NCBI RefSeq assembly: GCF_036588685.1
Contig: NC_086376.1
Coordinates: 27,627,930 to 27,691,929, forward strand
DNA: 64,000 nt
Source: Mytilus trossulus
Lineage: Eukaryota > Mollusca > Bivalvia > Mytilida > Mytilidae
Reading direction: 5' to 3'
A program made the position numbers and the translations under genes. Under the pieces are notes generated by a model, which did no database searches, was not told the origin of the DNA, and saw only the letters and a program-made list of their open reading frames with translations. This document shows, in pieces, positions 34,600-47,600 of this stretch (position 1 is the stretch's first letter; every line of letters starts with the position of its first letter).

Positions 34600-37500
34600 A
34601 AAGTATTAAGAGGTCAAGTTATGCTTGAGCATATCTTATACCTAATGAATACTTTATAAAATCGAGTAGAGGTCATGAACTTAAACAGTCTGACGAGAAT
34701 AAGACGTATATGCACTTATCGTATTTAAAATCTTACCAGAATGATAAAAAAAATATCCTAGACAAACTGAAATAGCAAGAACCATTAGCAGTGTCCACAG
34801 CTAAGTATATAAGCAAGCATATATGGTTACTTATTCATAGATATTTGGGGTGTTTATAAAGGTTGCAGTATTAATTCCATCGTTCGATGTGTAGGACGAC
34901 TTTAGTTTAAACACATGTTAGTGTTTATAAACCAGGACAAATGGATCAGACTCAAGAATATCTTCTCTATTACATTTTTAAAATACATAAGAGAAAAGAC
35001 TATACACTAGCAAATCAGTTTTACCTGCGTTAATCTCTACGCGGTGATTTAAAGTCATATATGAAACGAGTGACTGGTGAGAAATAATGTTTATCCAATT
35101 CTTGAACCAATGCATGTATATATCATAAACTTAGTCTCCTGTGCGCCATTTTATCATTAGTACGCATCCATATCGTATACTCGATAACTTGGTCTGTTAT
35201 GGTGTGAAAATATGGCAGCTAATTAATTGTCGTGTTTTGAAGCCATAGTTTACCGATTGTCACCTTTATAGTAAACAATCAACAAAGAAGCATGGATATT
35301 GAGCACGTGTTAAACATGTACAATAAGCACAGCCTCTTGTCTCAGATTTTTTTTCTCTACATGGTATATTAAGATATAAAGATTTTTTTTATTCTGAGAC
35401 AAGTGCCTGTGACAATAAGATAATAATTAATTTTAATGACAATTCCATGCGTATTGCGATCACCGGATTTTACGAGAAAGGTTATGCTAAGTCCACTGCG
35501 TACGGAAATCATATCGGCGAATTGTTTACTGGAAAATCTTCTGAATTTGGACAAATTACAGAATTGTCTTCAAAAAGGGTATATGTACATAGGTTTTATA
35601 ATAAAAACTAGCCATTTTGATAAGAAGTTCCATATGACTTTAAGGTAAATGAAATTCAGAATGGCTTTTTTCAATATTTTTTTCTGTACTCACAATTATC
35701 AATTGACTACAGACGATTCAAAAATTAAAACATCTTCAACAACTTATAATTACATTTCAACATTTTTATGTCATCGTAAATTGTGTTTCGGCAATTACCT
35801 TTATCAGGTACAATCGAGACTGTAACTAAGGAACAACATAAACTATAAACCGTTTGCGAGTACTATCCAAGGGGTCCTAAACTTGAAAGATTAATTCGAG
35901 TTTTTGACCGGTATACAGCAATACTTAACAAGCTAACCAATTCCAAAATTCTATGAGACGCAAGTACTGTACAAAATTAGAGAAATTTGTACAATTGTAC
36001 TTCGAAACTATATTAATTCATATAACAAAATTTTAAAAAGACAACCGATGGCCGCTTTAATTCCATCAAAATAAATCATCAGAAATCGAAAAACAAGTTT
36101 ATGATATATACATGCATTGGTCGTACGATAACCAATGGACAACAAAATTCAGTTAGATAAAGACACTTTTATTGGGGGTGGGTGTCAAACATGCTTGTGA
36201 ACACGTAAACTTGCTCACTGAACCAGTGGTGCAATTGCGAGATAATTCACCAAATCTCATATTATTAAAATATCAGTACTCAGCACAATAATTAACCACA
36301 ACATATTTATTCAAAATATTTTTTTTTCTCGATAACTTCAATATCGGCCAGTTCACAAACAATTAGATGATAGCGTAAAACATTTTAATCATTCCAAAGA
36401 AAGGTTGACCTTATCCATATATAAAAACAACTGCATAGTTGTTGTTTTGTCTTCCAATAAAAGCAATTGCCCTCATTTGTCTGAAGGCTATTTGAAATTA
36501 TAATTACATCTTTACGTTTTTAAAACTAGCATACTAAGCACAGTATAGCACTTACCTTATGCACTGGTATGTTGATTTACTAGTAATAAGTTGAATCTCA
36601 TTAAATTTAAACCTGATCCCTAAATATTTCAAAAGAAAAATAATACCATAGCGTGCACAGTCATTTTGTTGTGAAGTACCTTTAAAAAGTATGTGTTTCT
36701 GAGATGGGTTTTTTTAAACGCGTCGTTGATTATCCATACTAGATTATAGTTTGCGTGCAGGTGGACTTAAACGATCAGCAAACAAATTACAAATATAGAC
36801 ACTTACAACTGCTTCCAGAATCCGGGTTGAGACATAATTCTCAGGCAACATCTCCGAAAGCATCGAACAGCAGAAACAATTCGTTTACGACCGGGAAGGA
36901 TTTGGACGTATGAAGATAAAAGTATTTTAACTGAGAATTTCGGAAAACGAACTTTTTCTTAATGTAAACCATAAAATTCTTATTTGAAGAGAGAAAAACA
37001 CAAAAACATTTACCTCTTGATAGTTCTATAAATCCAGTCTGAAATGACCCCAAACCTCAGTTAATCCGTTTTGTTAGCCCCTGTACCGTGACCGTAACAT
37101 TGACTGCATTTTATTCGAAGTGGGTGACCTGTTCAAATTTTAAAACCCAAACTAAAAATGACCAAATATTTACATATGAATAAAGTGGGTTTACGGTATA
37201 CATGTTGATCGTTTGTTTAGCTGTTATAAAAATATCTTTTACTAATTTGCATAATTTTCTTTAGAATTGTTTTCAAACTTGTCTGGTCCCTTTGACGGTT
37301 TGACGGTACCAGTGACGGTTGAAATATCAGAATTAAAAATCATAGACAATCTGGCAATATAAGAACGGTCGAATGAATGATTTCCAAGTGTAGAAACATC
37401 AATGACTGAAGTTACTTCTTCACAATTGTCAATTTGTTTAACTTTGATATATGAATCGGCTTAAATGCATCTTTTTATCAATTTCATTGTACTGTTTTGT

Positions 37501-40200
37501 TTACTAAGGAAAATAGTCTAAATGAATAAACAAATGAATGGATGGATGAAGGAATATTAAAAAAAGAAATAATGGATTAGTTTAAACAATATTTATTAAT
37601 AAACAATTTCAAGACAAATATTACAATGTTACATAAAGTACAAATATGGGATTCGGAAACAAGTTTGGAAAAACTTTTATAAATCCGTCTCCCTAATAAT
37701 GGATTAATCAATTGATAAATAGCTGACTAGTAAACAATCGGCAACTGATACTAAAGCTAAGACATGGTCTATACACTTCACATTAAAATAGTTTAAAAAA
37801 AACACCAGCGGCCAAATTGTTTTCAAACAAACAACAATTGTTTGAAAACAAATGACAGAAATTGAGACCCCAACATATCGTGTTTATTTCTTTAAGCTAT
37901 TGTAGGATAAATAACCCCTGTTTATCATTGAAATGAATATATGAAAACACATGAAATACAACTCGGTCAATTCATCGTATTTAAGCTGATCATTTTACAT
38001 CATTTCTTCAATCCAAGGACATTTAAACTTAAAATAGACCCGGTTTCAGGACAAATTCGTTGTGCAGTCCTATTAATAAAAAAAAAGCTAAACAACATGA
38101 GCTTTAACATAAGAGATTTAAATACATTTGTTCTCGTTATATAGTAATATTCTAATCCAATTCCACTACTTCATATAGTTTTACTACTTGTTTTTCTCCC
38201 TTTGTTTGTCGGTGGTTTTGGTTTGGTTTTTTCTTTTTGAGCTTTCGAATAATTTTCTTTGTTTTCCGATTTGTTACTTTGTGCATGAACTAGTTTGCAT
38301 TGACGTGTATCAATTCGTAATTTTTATTAGTTTTCATTTGGCTATTATTTTTTTCATCATACATATAAATATATATATATGTGTCAAGCGCTCGAGACCA
38401 CTTAGATTAAACTAAAAAATCGACTGTTACATTTTTTCGTCAGTAGAATCTAGAGTTGTATCATAGTACATATACGAGTCTAAATTGAAAAACTACTTTC
38501 AAACCTATGATTGTGTTGGATAAAAACCGCAATTTTTATACGTGTGTATGTAAAACAAATTGCGTTGTAGAAGGGTCTAAATACAGCACAAACAACATTT
38601 TCCAAAAGACCAAAAAGGTGAAAAAGTATATTTAAACAAAACGCATTTGACTAACAGGTCGAACAACTGATGTTCTTTAACCCTGCTGACTGCCATTGGC
38701 GATTGCCAATTGCCAAATAAAATTGATCACGAGATGTAACAAAATGGATCTTAATATAAATTTAATACTAAACAGAAAACGATAAACTTGTGGCCAAGAT
38801 GTTATGCCACAAACAGAAGGTGTCAATATTTTTTGTACACCAGATCTAGATTTCGACAATATATGTCTCTTCAGGGACATGTTAGGGATCAAAACGGTAT
38901 TCTGAAAGCCATATAATTTACCCTCAATTTCAGATAGACTCTTGAAATTTAAGAGCCAATATAGGATGAACGGTTCATATAAACCGGAGGGGGGAAATGA
39001 TACAAGCCCAAACGAAAAAATATAATACTTGCATGGTCTAATTAGTGACAACTCTACGACAGATTCATTCATTTGATCCCAAGTTAAGATGATACGAGGC
39101 TTAAAACATCTATTAGATTCATAATTTCGCATAATATCAGCACAACAATGTTAAATCTGCACATTTGCCGCGAGTGAGGTACAAAAAGCTGAATTTGCAG
39201 ATTAAATATTGTTCTGTTGATATTTAGAGTAATGAATAATTCCATCGAAATGCAACTCTTTACTGTTCCTACATGGATGTGACCAAACACGGATCTCAGA
39301 CACGGATAATGATTTTGAAATTCATAATTTTCCATGTATACAACTACAGATAAATGTGGTCATGTGATTATTGTAATATTTCATGCTTTGTAAAATTTGA
39401 CCTCTGGTTAAAATATGGCTAAAGTATATAACTTTTTATTTGAAAATAAATGACGCAAGTTATATCTAGAGTGAAAGTGATTAAACGTTCTGATGAAGGT
39501 CAGTTGGACGAGATACTGGCAGATTGAGTGATTTTGTTAAAATGGGATTTTGCTTGAAGTCTTCAATCAGTAAATAAAAATTTTGGAGGACTAGTATTTA
39601 AAGTTTATATGGTTAAACTTTGTTAGTTGACTTTGTCAATGTATCTGGAGTGATCTACATTTGAAATTGTGAATACAATTGTAAATATATACCGTATACA
39701 GTATCTAATTAATGGGATATAACACAGGATACATTGTCGCCCATAGTATAGTTATGTCCGTCCGTCTGTGTCGTCCCTCTCCTCGATCAAGTTTTATACA
39801 CATTTAATAGTTTAACAAGGTTTAAGGATTCATATTTATAAGTTTGATGGAAATGCTGAACTATCGAATACTATTCAAAATTTCCAGAAGAAACTAGTTC
39901 TACGCTTAACTAACCACCACTTTTGCATGGACGCAAATATTACAAGTTATAGTATTTCCATCAAAACTCTGTTTGGAATGACATTTAGTTTTGTGAACTG
40001 TTACAAGTCAAAATTTCTGCTTTTCTTGATGATTATCGACGTTTTATAGAAAGAAGGAAAATGTTCGTTGTGAGAGAATAGCAACATTTTGGAAATGAAA
40101 CTTATTTTTCTAATATATTGTTTAAAAGATAAATAATTTGAGAATATAGTATCATAATAATGGCATTACGAAACAATATACTATTCTTCTCAATTATAAT
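34600..40200. other. No gene recognised
   Basis: A 5.6-kb AT-rich stretch upstream of the NHL gene, which may hold its promoter and 5' untranslated exons (for example an antisense donor-like 'ttttacctgcgttaatc' near 35020). Minus-strand frames at 38677-39132 (151 codons) and 39084-39335 have no recognisable domain. Confidence 0.45.
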
Positions 40201-40339
40201 TTAATTTCGGATTTAACGCGTCTTCTGATTAGCTAACGTTATTTTGTTATCAGCCCATAGACATAATTTAGTAATGTGACCATGACGTCATCAACGTTTT
40301 TCCATGGTTTTCTACGGTTAAAAAGGGAATTTAGAATTG

Positions 40340-40525
40340 AATTATAAGAAATGACTGTAACATTTTTTCTGTCTATTCGAATAACATAAAAAAAATGTGG
40401 TGCACAGTGCACACTGTCAAAGACATATAATACAATATATGTCTCATATAATACAATTATATGTCTCTGACACTGTTAAATAACCCGTTATGCGCGTTAA
40501 ACAGTCATTTCTTAAATATCGTCGG
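40340..40525. repeat. Inverted-repeat element around 'agaaatgactgt'
   Basis: 'taagaaatgactgtaac' (about 40346) faces 'gttaaacagtcatttctta' (about 40497). Inside are 'gacatataatacaatatatg' and a second 'atatgtctctgac' arm, plus the small palindrome GTGCACAGTGCAC. It is probably a MITE relic; no target duplication was identified. Confidence 0.5.
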
Positions 40526-41059
40526 TTGCACTTTGAAAAATAAATGTAAAACTAATTTCTGGTAACCTTAATTCAAACACTTTTATATGTATGTTGTAAT
40601 CTTCATTCACATTTTCCCATCTTGAAAGCCTTAAAAAAATAATCAGGAACAAAAATATTTACCAATTCCAAATGAAAATCCTTCCACAAAAACATGTTGA
40701 CTCAATAGTCACCAAACTGAGAGTAAACTACCCAATATAAAATCATTTATTGGAAGAAAATTCAAATAAGAACTTTGAAACCAGAAAGAAAAACAATCAT
40801 AAATTGTTCGTTATCGTAAGACCTGCAGATTTACAATCTATTCATCGATAAGTGTAACTTTTAAAAATAAAATATATGTTTTTTAGTGTGCGTACTGAAT
40901 GTACTTACATTTAAAGTCAAGCTTTTTAGAAATTGATAATGTTGAATAATAAGACCATTGCCTACCAAATATCATACTAGAATATAATTCACACAAACAA
41001 AAAAAGATGGTTCGCGCCTGGTAAATAAACAAATCTTATCCAAATAATTAAGCGAGATT

Positions 41060-41545
41060 TTTTTAATGTATGCAGGAGGTCAACTATATTTGGTGTTTTG
41101 GTGTGTTTTAGAATTGAATGCTTCTTTTTGTAACTTCAATGGGGTGTAAAAGCTTTGACCAAAGTACATTTTGTATGAAGCGCGGACGCATGTCAGTCTG
41201 TTAGGTTCTATTTGACCTTGACCTCGGTTTCACGGTTCATTGCTCTCTTAAACATTAATATTTTGGGTTTTTTTTTCTAATATTTTATGCAATAGGTCAA
41301 CTATATCTTGTGCATGGAATGATTTTACGTTGTTCAATGTCGGTCTGGCAGGTGTTATATCTGACCCTGATCTCATTTTCATCGTTCATATTGGTCAATA
41401 TAGAATTTGTATGGTTTGGTCTGTTTCTTTTATACTAGAGCAATAGGTCATCTATATTCTGTTTATGGAATGATTGTATACAAGGTGTGCATTTATTCCG
41501 GCTTGATTTATCTGACCTTGACCTCATTTTCCTTGATCATAAAAT
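41060..41545 (+). repeat. About 150-bp tandem dispersed repeat ('caataggtcaactatat' ... 'tgaccttgacctcattttc')
   Basis: Units start with 'caataggtca' at 41290 and 41441, and more loosely at about 41068. Each ends in 'tctgaccttgacctcatttt'-like sequence. The first unit is interrupted by a fragment of the palindromic MITE family R3 (41107-41185). I recall the tandem repeat as common in mussels. Confidence 0.7.
41107..41185 (+). mobile_element. Palindromic MITE family R3, partial copy
   Basis: 'agaattgaatgcttcttttt', 'gtgtaaaagctttgacc' and 'aagtacattttgtatgaagc' match the left arm of the element at 47109-47455. The right half is missing. Confidence 0.75.
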
Positions 41546-43016
41546 CAATGGTCACATTTCCACGGATGCACTAAATTTGTTCTTATTACGAAGAACATCA
41601 ATTATTAAACCATGCAATGAACAGTTTTCAGAAATAAACATATGCAGTGAAAAGAGGGTACGATAAAATGTACTACCGTTGAACGCACATGCACAGCTTG
41701 CATTCATCTAAGCATATATTTGACCAAAATATAATAGGCCAAAAATGTATTTAACCTTGAAGAATAATTGTTAGGACATAAAAGAAAGTGTACAGACTTG
41801 AATGTTTCTTTTTTGTTATTTATTGGAGTGAAAAAGTGTTGACTCAAAGCACGGAAGTCCTTCCAATAACATAATAGAGCCTTATAATAAATGTGCACAT
41901 TTTCAACGAGTACAACCCTACAAAATGAATTATTCTAAATGTAGCTTTATTTCTAATGGGGGTAAAATGTGTTATTTAATTCTATTAAAATCCAATGCCT
42001 CAAACAAATGCTAAAAAGTAACTTGTATTACTAATAAACACTGGTTAATTGAAGTAAAATGTGTGTATACATACCATGCGTTAGCGTTAGTACTTTTTTT
42101 CCTCTTCACAGTGTGGTCCTACAACTGCTCATACCAAAGATCTTTTTGTTGATATAGTTCAATTCAATAGGTTACAATATAAACTACGAAGTGCAGTATG
42201 GGTAGAGTATACCACGTTTTTTACTATCAATTATTTCATATGAACATTACTCATCAAAGACTAAAATCCGTCTTCATATATTAGTAATTGTAACCAATAT
42301 ATATATACTGAACAAAAAACGGAACGCATACTGAGTTACATTCCAAATAATGATTACGTCAGGAACATAAAGAAGAGAAAATAATGCGGTATTTCACCAG
42401 GCATAAATTGTCAATAGGCTAATTAGTATATCAAGAGCTTATTTGTTTCCTTCTTTAAAAAAAACTAAGGGGGGGGGGGGGGTCATATGCTTTAAAAAGC
42501 CCTGATTGTGAATATCAAACGAGAGGATCTCTATAAGTCTACGCTGGATGTGACAAGTTAAACTAATGATGAATACGAACACACGCTGTATGCTAAACTG
42601 GACCCCTGTTGTCCACTAACCAGATTAGCTGTATGCCTGTCAATGACATTTTCTTAATGAAATTAGTGACAAGATTACTGGAGTTGACAAAGGTTAAACT
42701 GTTGATACATTAGATTCAATTCCCTTCAGTCAAATGCCATTGGGCTCTGATGGTACCGCTATTATGTGGAAAAAATATGTAAGACGTAAACCAGTTGTGT
42801 TAAAAAGCACAGGGCCAAGTAAAATAAAAATTAGATAAAACAAAAAGAATAAACGGATATAGAAAATAACGACATCATAAATATTTACCATTTTCTGTAT
42901 GCTTTCAATACCATTTTGAAGCTTGAACTTTTTATTGAATGAACAAATGATGAAATATTTTTTTTTTTTTTTTTTTTTTTTTATCTCATTGTTTGTTTGT
43001 ATTATGAAAAAATTAT
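41546..43016. other. No gene recognised
   Basis: AT-rich with a G-run at 42471-42482 and a long T-run at 42958-42982. 'tgaacaaaaaacggaacgca' at about 42310 looks like a repeat edge but was not traced. Confidence 0.5.
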
Positions 43017-43078
43017 TGATGTTGTAATGTTTATGCCCTTTGGGGCCCATAATTGGAAATAAAATATCTTATCTTGTA
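43017..43078 (+). repeat. 3' tail of a dispersed element, copy 2
   Basis: Near-identical to 34300-34365: 'ccctttggggcccataattg' then 'gaaataaaatatctta'. Confidence 0.65.
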
Positions 43079-43179
43079 TTGACGTGACAACACAATTTTT
43101 ATTTTTCCATTGTTTTTTTGGGGTGTTTTTTTTTAATTTTATGTAAATGATATAAAATTAATTGATACAAATTTAAGAG

Positions 43180-43705
43180 GAAAAAAAAAGGATGTGGTAT
43201 AATTTCCAATGAGACAACTCTCCACAAGAGATCACATTACACAGAAATTAACCACTATAGGTCACCGTACAACCTTCAACAATGAACAAAGCCCATACCG
43301 CATATATAGTAAGCTATAAGATGGCCCCGAAAAGACAAACATAAAACATTTCAAACGAGGAAACTAACGGCTTAATTTTTAAGTACAAAAAAATAACGAA
43401 AAACAAAGATGTTACACATCAACAAACGACAACCACTGAATGACGGGCTCCTGACTTGGGACAGGCACATTTAGCGGGATCACAGCCCTTCACTAACCCG
43501 GGACAGTGGTGTGACCGTACAACATAAGAAAGAAATATAAAAATCAGTTGAAAAAGGCTTAACTCATCAGATGGATACAAATAGAAATACATATATAACA
43601 AAAACACAAAGGGGACGTGGCCGGGTATACTTTTATATCCTAACAGCAAAAAGACACTAAGTACTGATCTGACAGTACTCGCAGTTACTGACAGCTAGTT
43701 CAAAG
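43180..43705 (+). repeat. Dispersed repeat family R2, longest copy
   Basis: Runs from 'gatgtggtataatttccaat' and 'gacaactctccacaagagat' through 'ggtcaccgtacaaccttcaa', 'cgacaaccactgaatgacg', 'acttgggacaggcac', 'aacccgggacagtggtgtg' to 'acgtggccgggtatac' and 'gatctgacagtactcgcagt'. It serves as reference for the partial copies at 5405, 25537, 28645, 33283, 46575 and (inverted) 61010. Confidence 0.85.
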
Positions 43706-44214
43706 CCACTAACAACTAAAAAAAAAATCATGACAAAATTATCAATCAGTACACATCCAACTTCCTATGGATTTCGTGTAAAGATGTTATAAACAGTCAA
43801 GAGAAAATAATTACCTTGTACAATGCCAAGATAGATTGTAGATCCATGAAGGTGAATAAGTATATAACAACAATATTTAGTTTGCATTTAATTTACTGAT
43901 AATAAAATCAATATTTTTACCAATAAAAACAATATTCAATGATATAATTAGTCTAAAAAGTCGTAATGCTCACATCAAAATATTGTACATCTAAGAGAAA
44001 AAAAATAGAGAATGGAAAAAAGGGAATGTGTCAAAGAGCGCAAGGCCGACCATTTGTTTTGAACACATCAAGAAAATCCCGCACTCAGAGGTGAGTTTCA
44101 GCTGGCCCTTAAAAATGTGTACTAGTTCAACGAAAATGGACGACATACTGAACTCCGAAACATATATTTGAACCAAAAATTTAAAAAAAAATACACTGCG
44201 AGTAACAAAGTGCA

Positions 44215-44425
44215 TATAGCTCCTAACTTGGGAAAGACGAAAAATGCGGCGGAGTTAAAGATATTGTTAAAGATAGCAATCCTTCCCTTACCACTCTAGA
44301 AAATTTAGAATAAACAAACACACAACAATACGCACTGGTGTTGTAAACCTCAGTTTAAAAGAAGTCCGAGTCCGATGTACCGGGGTAATAGAGGAAACTA
44401 AACAAAATGACACTGAAACATAAAT
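44215..44425 (+). repeat. Dispersed repeat fragment (R2-related)
   Basis: 'tagctcctaacttgggaaag' and 'gtccgagtccgatgtacc' resemble R2-type sequence. It lies immediately upstream of the dehydrogenase gene. Confidence 0.5.
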
Positions 44426-44634
44426 AAACAAAGGACTATATTTAATTTTTTTTTTGTCAGGTCAAGTATTGTGTGCACTTATATCTACAAATACAAACAA
44501 GAAAGAGTGCATATTAAAGCTATTTATTAAACCCTTATGTCATACTTATATTTACTTAAAAGATAACAAGACGGTGTATATCTATGCAGATAAACGTTTT
44601 TACATTAGAGTGTATTTCTAAAAATTAAACAACA

Positions 44635-47600
44635 ATGGGTGGAAAAATATCGTTCCCAAGAATTCCAATCAGCAAGGACAGAGTTGTAGTTGTTACAGGA
44701 GGAAATACGGGTATGTACACGAACGAATACACAAGTCCAAAGGTCAATATGTAGTAAGGGTTTCTGACTTACTTTTTACACAAAGAAATCGATAAATGTA
44801 TTTCAAAATGGTTTCCGTTTTAACCTTACTTTCTCGATTTCAGAAATATTCGTATCAATTTTAGAGAGCGATCAAATGATGACTGCTTAAAGTTTGGCGA
44901 TAAATGCTTTTACAAATAAACGGTCCACAAGTAGTAGTATTATTCTCTTAGTCATTCGGTGACGAGCGGACCAGTCTTTGATTTCTCTCCTGTGTATCTC
45001 CTATATATCGCGTGTATGGATGATATAATATAATAATGATTCTAGGCTTATGTTAGACTTAGCCAAGTAACGATTTTGGTGCATTACCTTCTCGTTTTCA
45101 ATGAAAGAAAGGTATAGGATTCAAGTTAAATTGCAACCTTAGAAAACCCCAATATGGTCTCAAACAATAAACATGCAGGATCTATTTGATAGCTCAAGCT
45201 CTACGTCACTTAATGTATAGGAAAGCTGTTAAGTTTTATTTTAATAGATACTATTAAAGATATGCTATCAACATCAAATTGCATAATTTATAAAATATAA
45301 ACATTCATTCACACATCATGAAAGACAAACATTGAAGAGGTTCCTGACTTGGGGAAAGGCATTTAGCATTTGACCGGTTAAACGTGGGTTGTTTTATTTT
45401 TATCTCAACCTCCCCTTTTCATAATGTACATACCAAAGGTACATGTCTTTTCCCGCTGTAATCGATTTAAGATATTGTATTATAGATTTCTATTTATCTT
45501 ATCATGTATGTCGGTATATTCCTTTTATTTTCTCATTCACAAATTTACTGTATTTCGGTTAGGTATTGGTTATGAGACAGCAAAATGGATGGCGATGTTA
45601 GGGGCATCTGTAATTATTGCCTGCAGGTCAGAAAAAAGAGCTCTGGAGGTAAAGTGAAATATCCAAATCGAAAACAATCATAATAACCTACATTGATTGC
45701 AACAGTTTGAGACGAAACAACAACCATATGAAATTAGTTGCTGTGGTCGTAGTATAAAAGCAGTGAAATATAATTGAGCACTCAATCTTACTACGTACCT
45801 TTTGGCAATATGTCTGTAAGATGAAAAAAAATATTAATAAAACATAACAAAAAAATAACTGGTATTAAATATAATGAAATCATAAATTTTCACCATTTTG
45901 AAGCTTCATATTTTGATTGAACGAACACATGATGAACTATTGGTAATTGAAGTACTAAACAATTGGTGTTACAAATGTACTATAATACTTATGGACAATG
46001 CAGTAACTTAACTGTTGGTTTGAGCTGTTCATAATTCAAAGAAAATATGTGTAAACTAGTAAGAATAATGTAACTGAACAAACTGGACCGAACCATTAAT
46101 GTGGCTGAATCAAACCGAACCATTAATGTGGCTGAATCAAACCGAACCATTAATGTGGCTGAATCAAACCGAACCATTAATGTGGCTGAATCAACCGAAC
46201 TGTTAAATATTTAATTTACAGGCAATCGCAAGGATGAAGTCAGATTTCCAGAGAGAGAAAGAACAGAAAACAGAAGGAGTTATACAAACTGACGATATAT
46301 CTGTAGAGTTTATGAAATTAGATCTGAGTTCTCTTGAATCAACTAAAGAATTTACGGATCAATTCATTGATTCTGGGCGGCAACTAAACACACTAATATG
46401 CAATGCAGGAATTGCTTTTCACCCATTAGGTATATTTAATTCTAAAGTTTAAAGAACACAGTTGTATCAGCAACAAAAAGTGCGTTTTAACTGCATCATA
46501 AAATAAAGTTCACATTTTAAGTATAATCATTGCATTGCTTCGTTATTCTATTTATAGTTTGACTATAATAGATATAAAATAAAAATGTGGTAGGAGTGCC
46601 AATGAGACAACTCTCCATCCAAGTCACAAATTTATTAAGGAAACCATTATAGGTCAAAGTACGGCCTTCAAAACTGAGCCTTGACTCGCATCGAACAGCA
46701 TGCTATAAGAGACCCCAAATTTATTAGTGTAAACCATTAACAAATTAAAACCAACGGTCTAATCTATATACAAACGAGAAAAACTTATGAAACTCATCAA
46801 CAAACGACAGCCACAATCATATAAGACTAAAACCAGGCTCTTTGAACAAAGTGTAGTAGTCAGCTGAGAAACAGCTTATTAAACAAAATGCTCATGATTG
46901 CTGCCTTACTACGAAAGTTGTATATCCGCAAATGGACGGACATCGAACACGCAACACATACGAAATGATTTTCTCACCACCTCAAAGTAGTTAATCAAAA
47001 TTCAAATGTGTCTAAACAGACATAACGATAAAAGGACGAGCATCGGTGTTCTAGTCACTGACTGACGAGGGCATAAAAACCAAACCATTATTATTGAATT
47101 AACGTTTATTTAAGAATTGAATGCTTCTTTTTGTAAATTTATTGTGGTGTAAAAGCGTTGACCGAAGTACATTTTGTATGAAGCGCGGAAGCGCTTCATT
47201 CTAAAAATGTACGCACGGTCAACGCTTTTACAACCCTATAAAGTTACAAAAAGATGCAAGATCCTAGCTAAAAAATGCAATTATAAGTATTGAATGCTTC
47301 TTTTTGTAACTTTATAGGGTTGTAAAAGCGTTGACCGTGCGTTCATTTTTAGAATGAAGCGCTTCCGCGCTTCATATAAAATGTACTTCGGTCAGCGCTT
47401 TTACACCACAATAAATTTACAAAAAGAAGCATTCAATTCTCAAATAAAATTTATCATTCATGATGACACGAGGTCTCACAATAAAATTCACAGGTGAATT
47501 GAATAAAACTTGATAAAAATCGTGTTTTCATGATCCTACATAAAAAAAAATGTAATTATAAGTATTGAATGCTTCTTTTTGTAACTTTATAGGGATGTAA

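Noticed and set aside
38677..39335. Two minus-strand frames (151 and 83 codons) as a gene
   Set aside because: No recognisable domain, no convincing splice sites linking them, and no match to family patterns I know; possibly part of an unrecognised repeat.
45424..45657. 77-codon frame starting MYIPKVHV as an alternative SDR start
   Set aside because: Its last third is SDR exon 2, but the upstream part is intron. The exon at 44635-44710 supplies the missing TGGNTG motif with the right phase.
46084..46200. 27-bp array as another exon-edge minisatellite
   Set aside because: It sits just before SDR exon 3, but the unit has no similarity to the exon or its acceptor.
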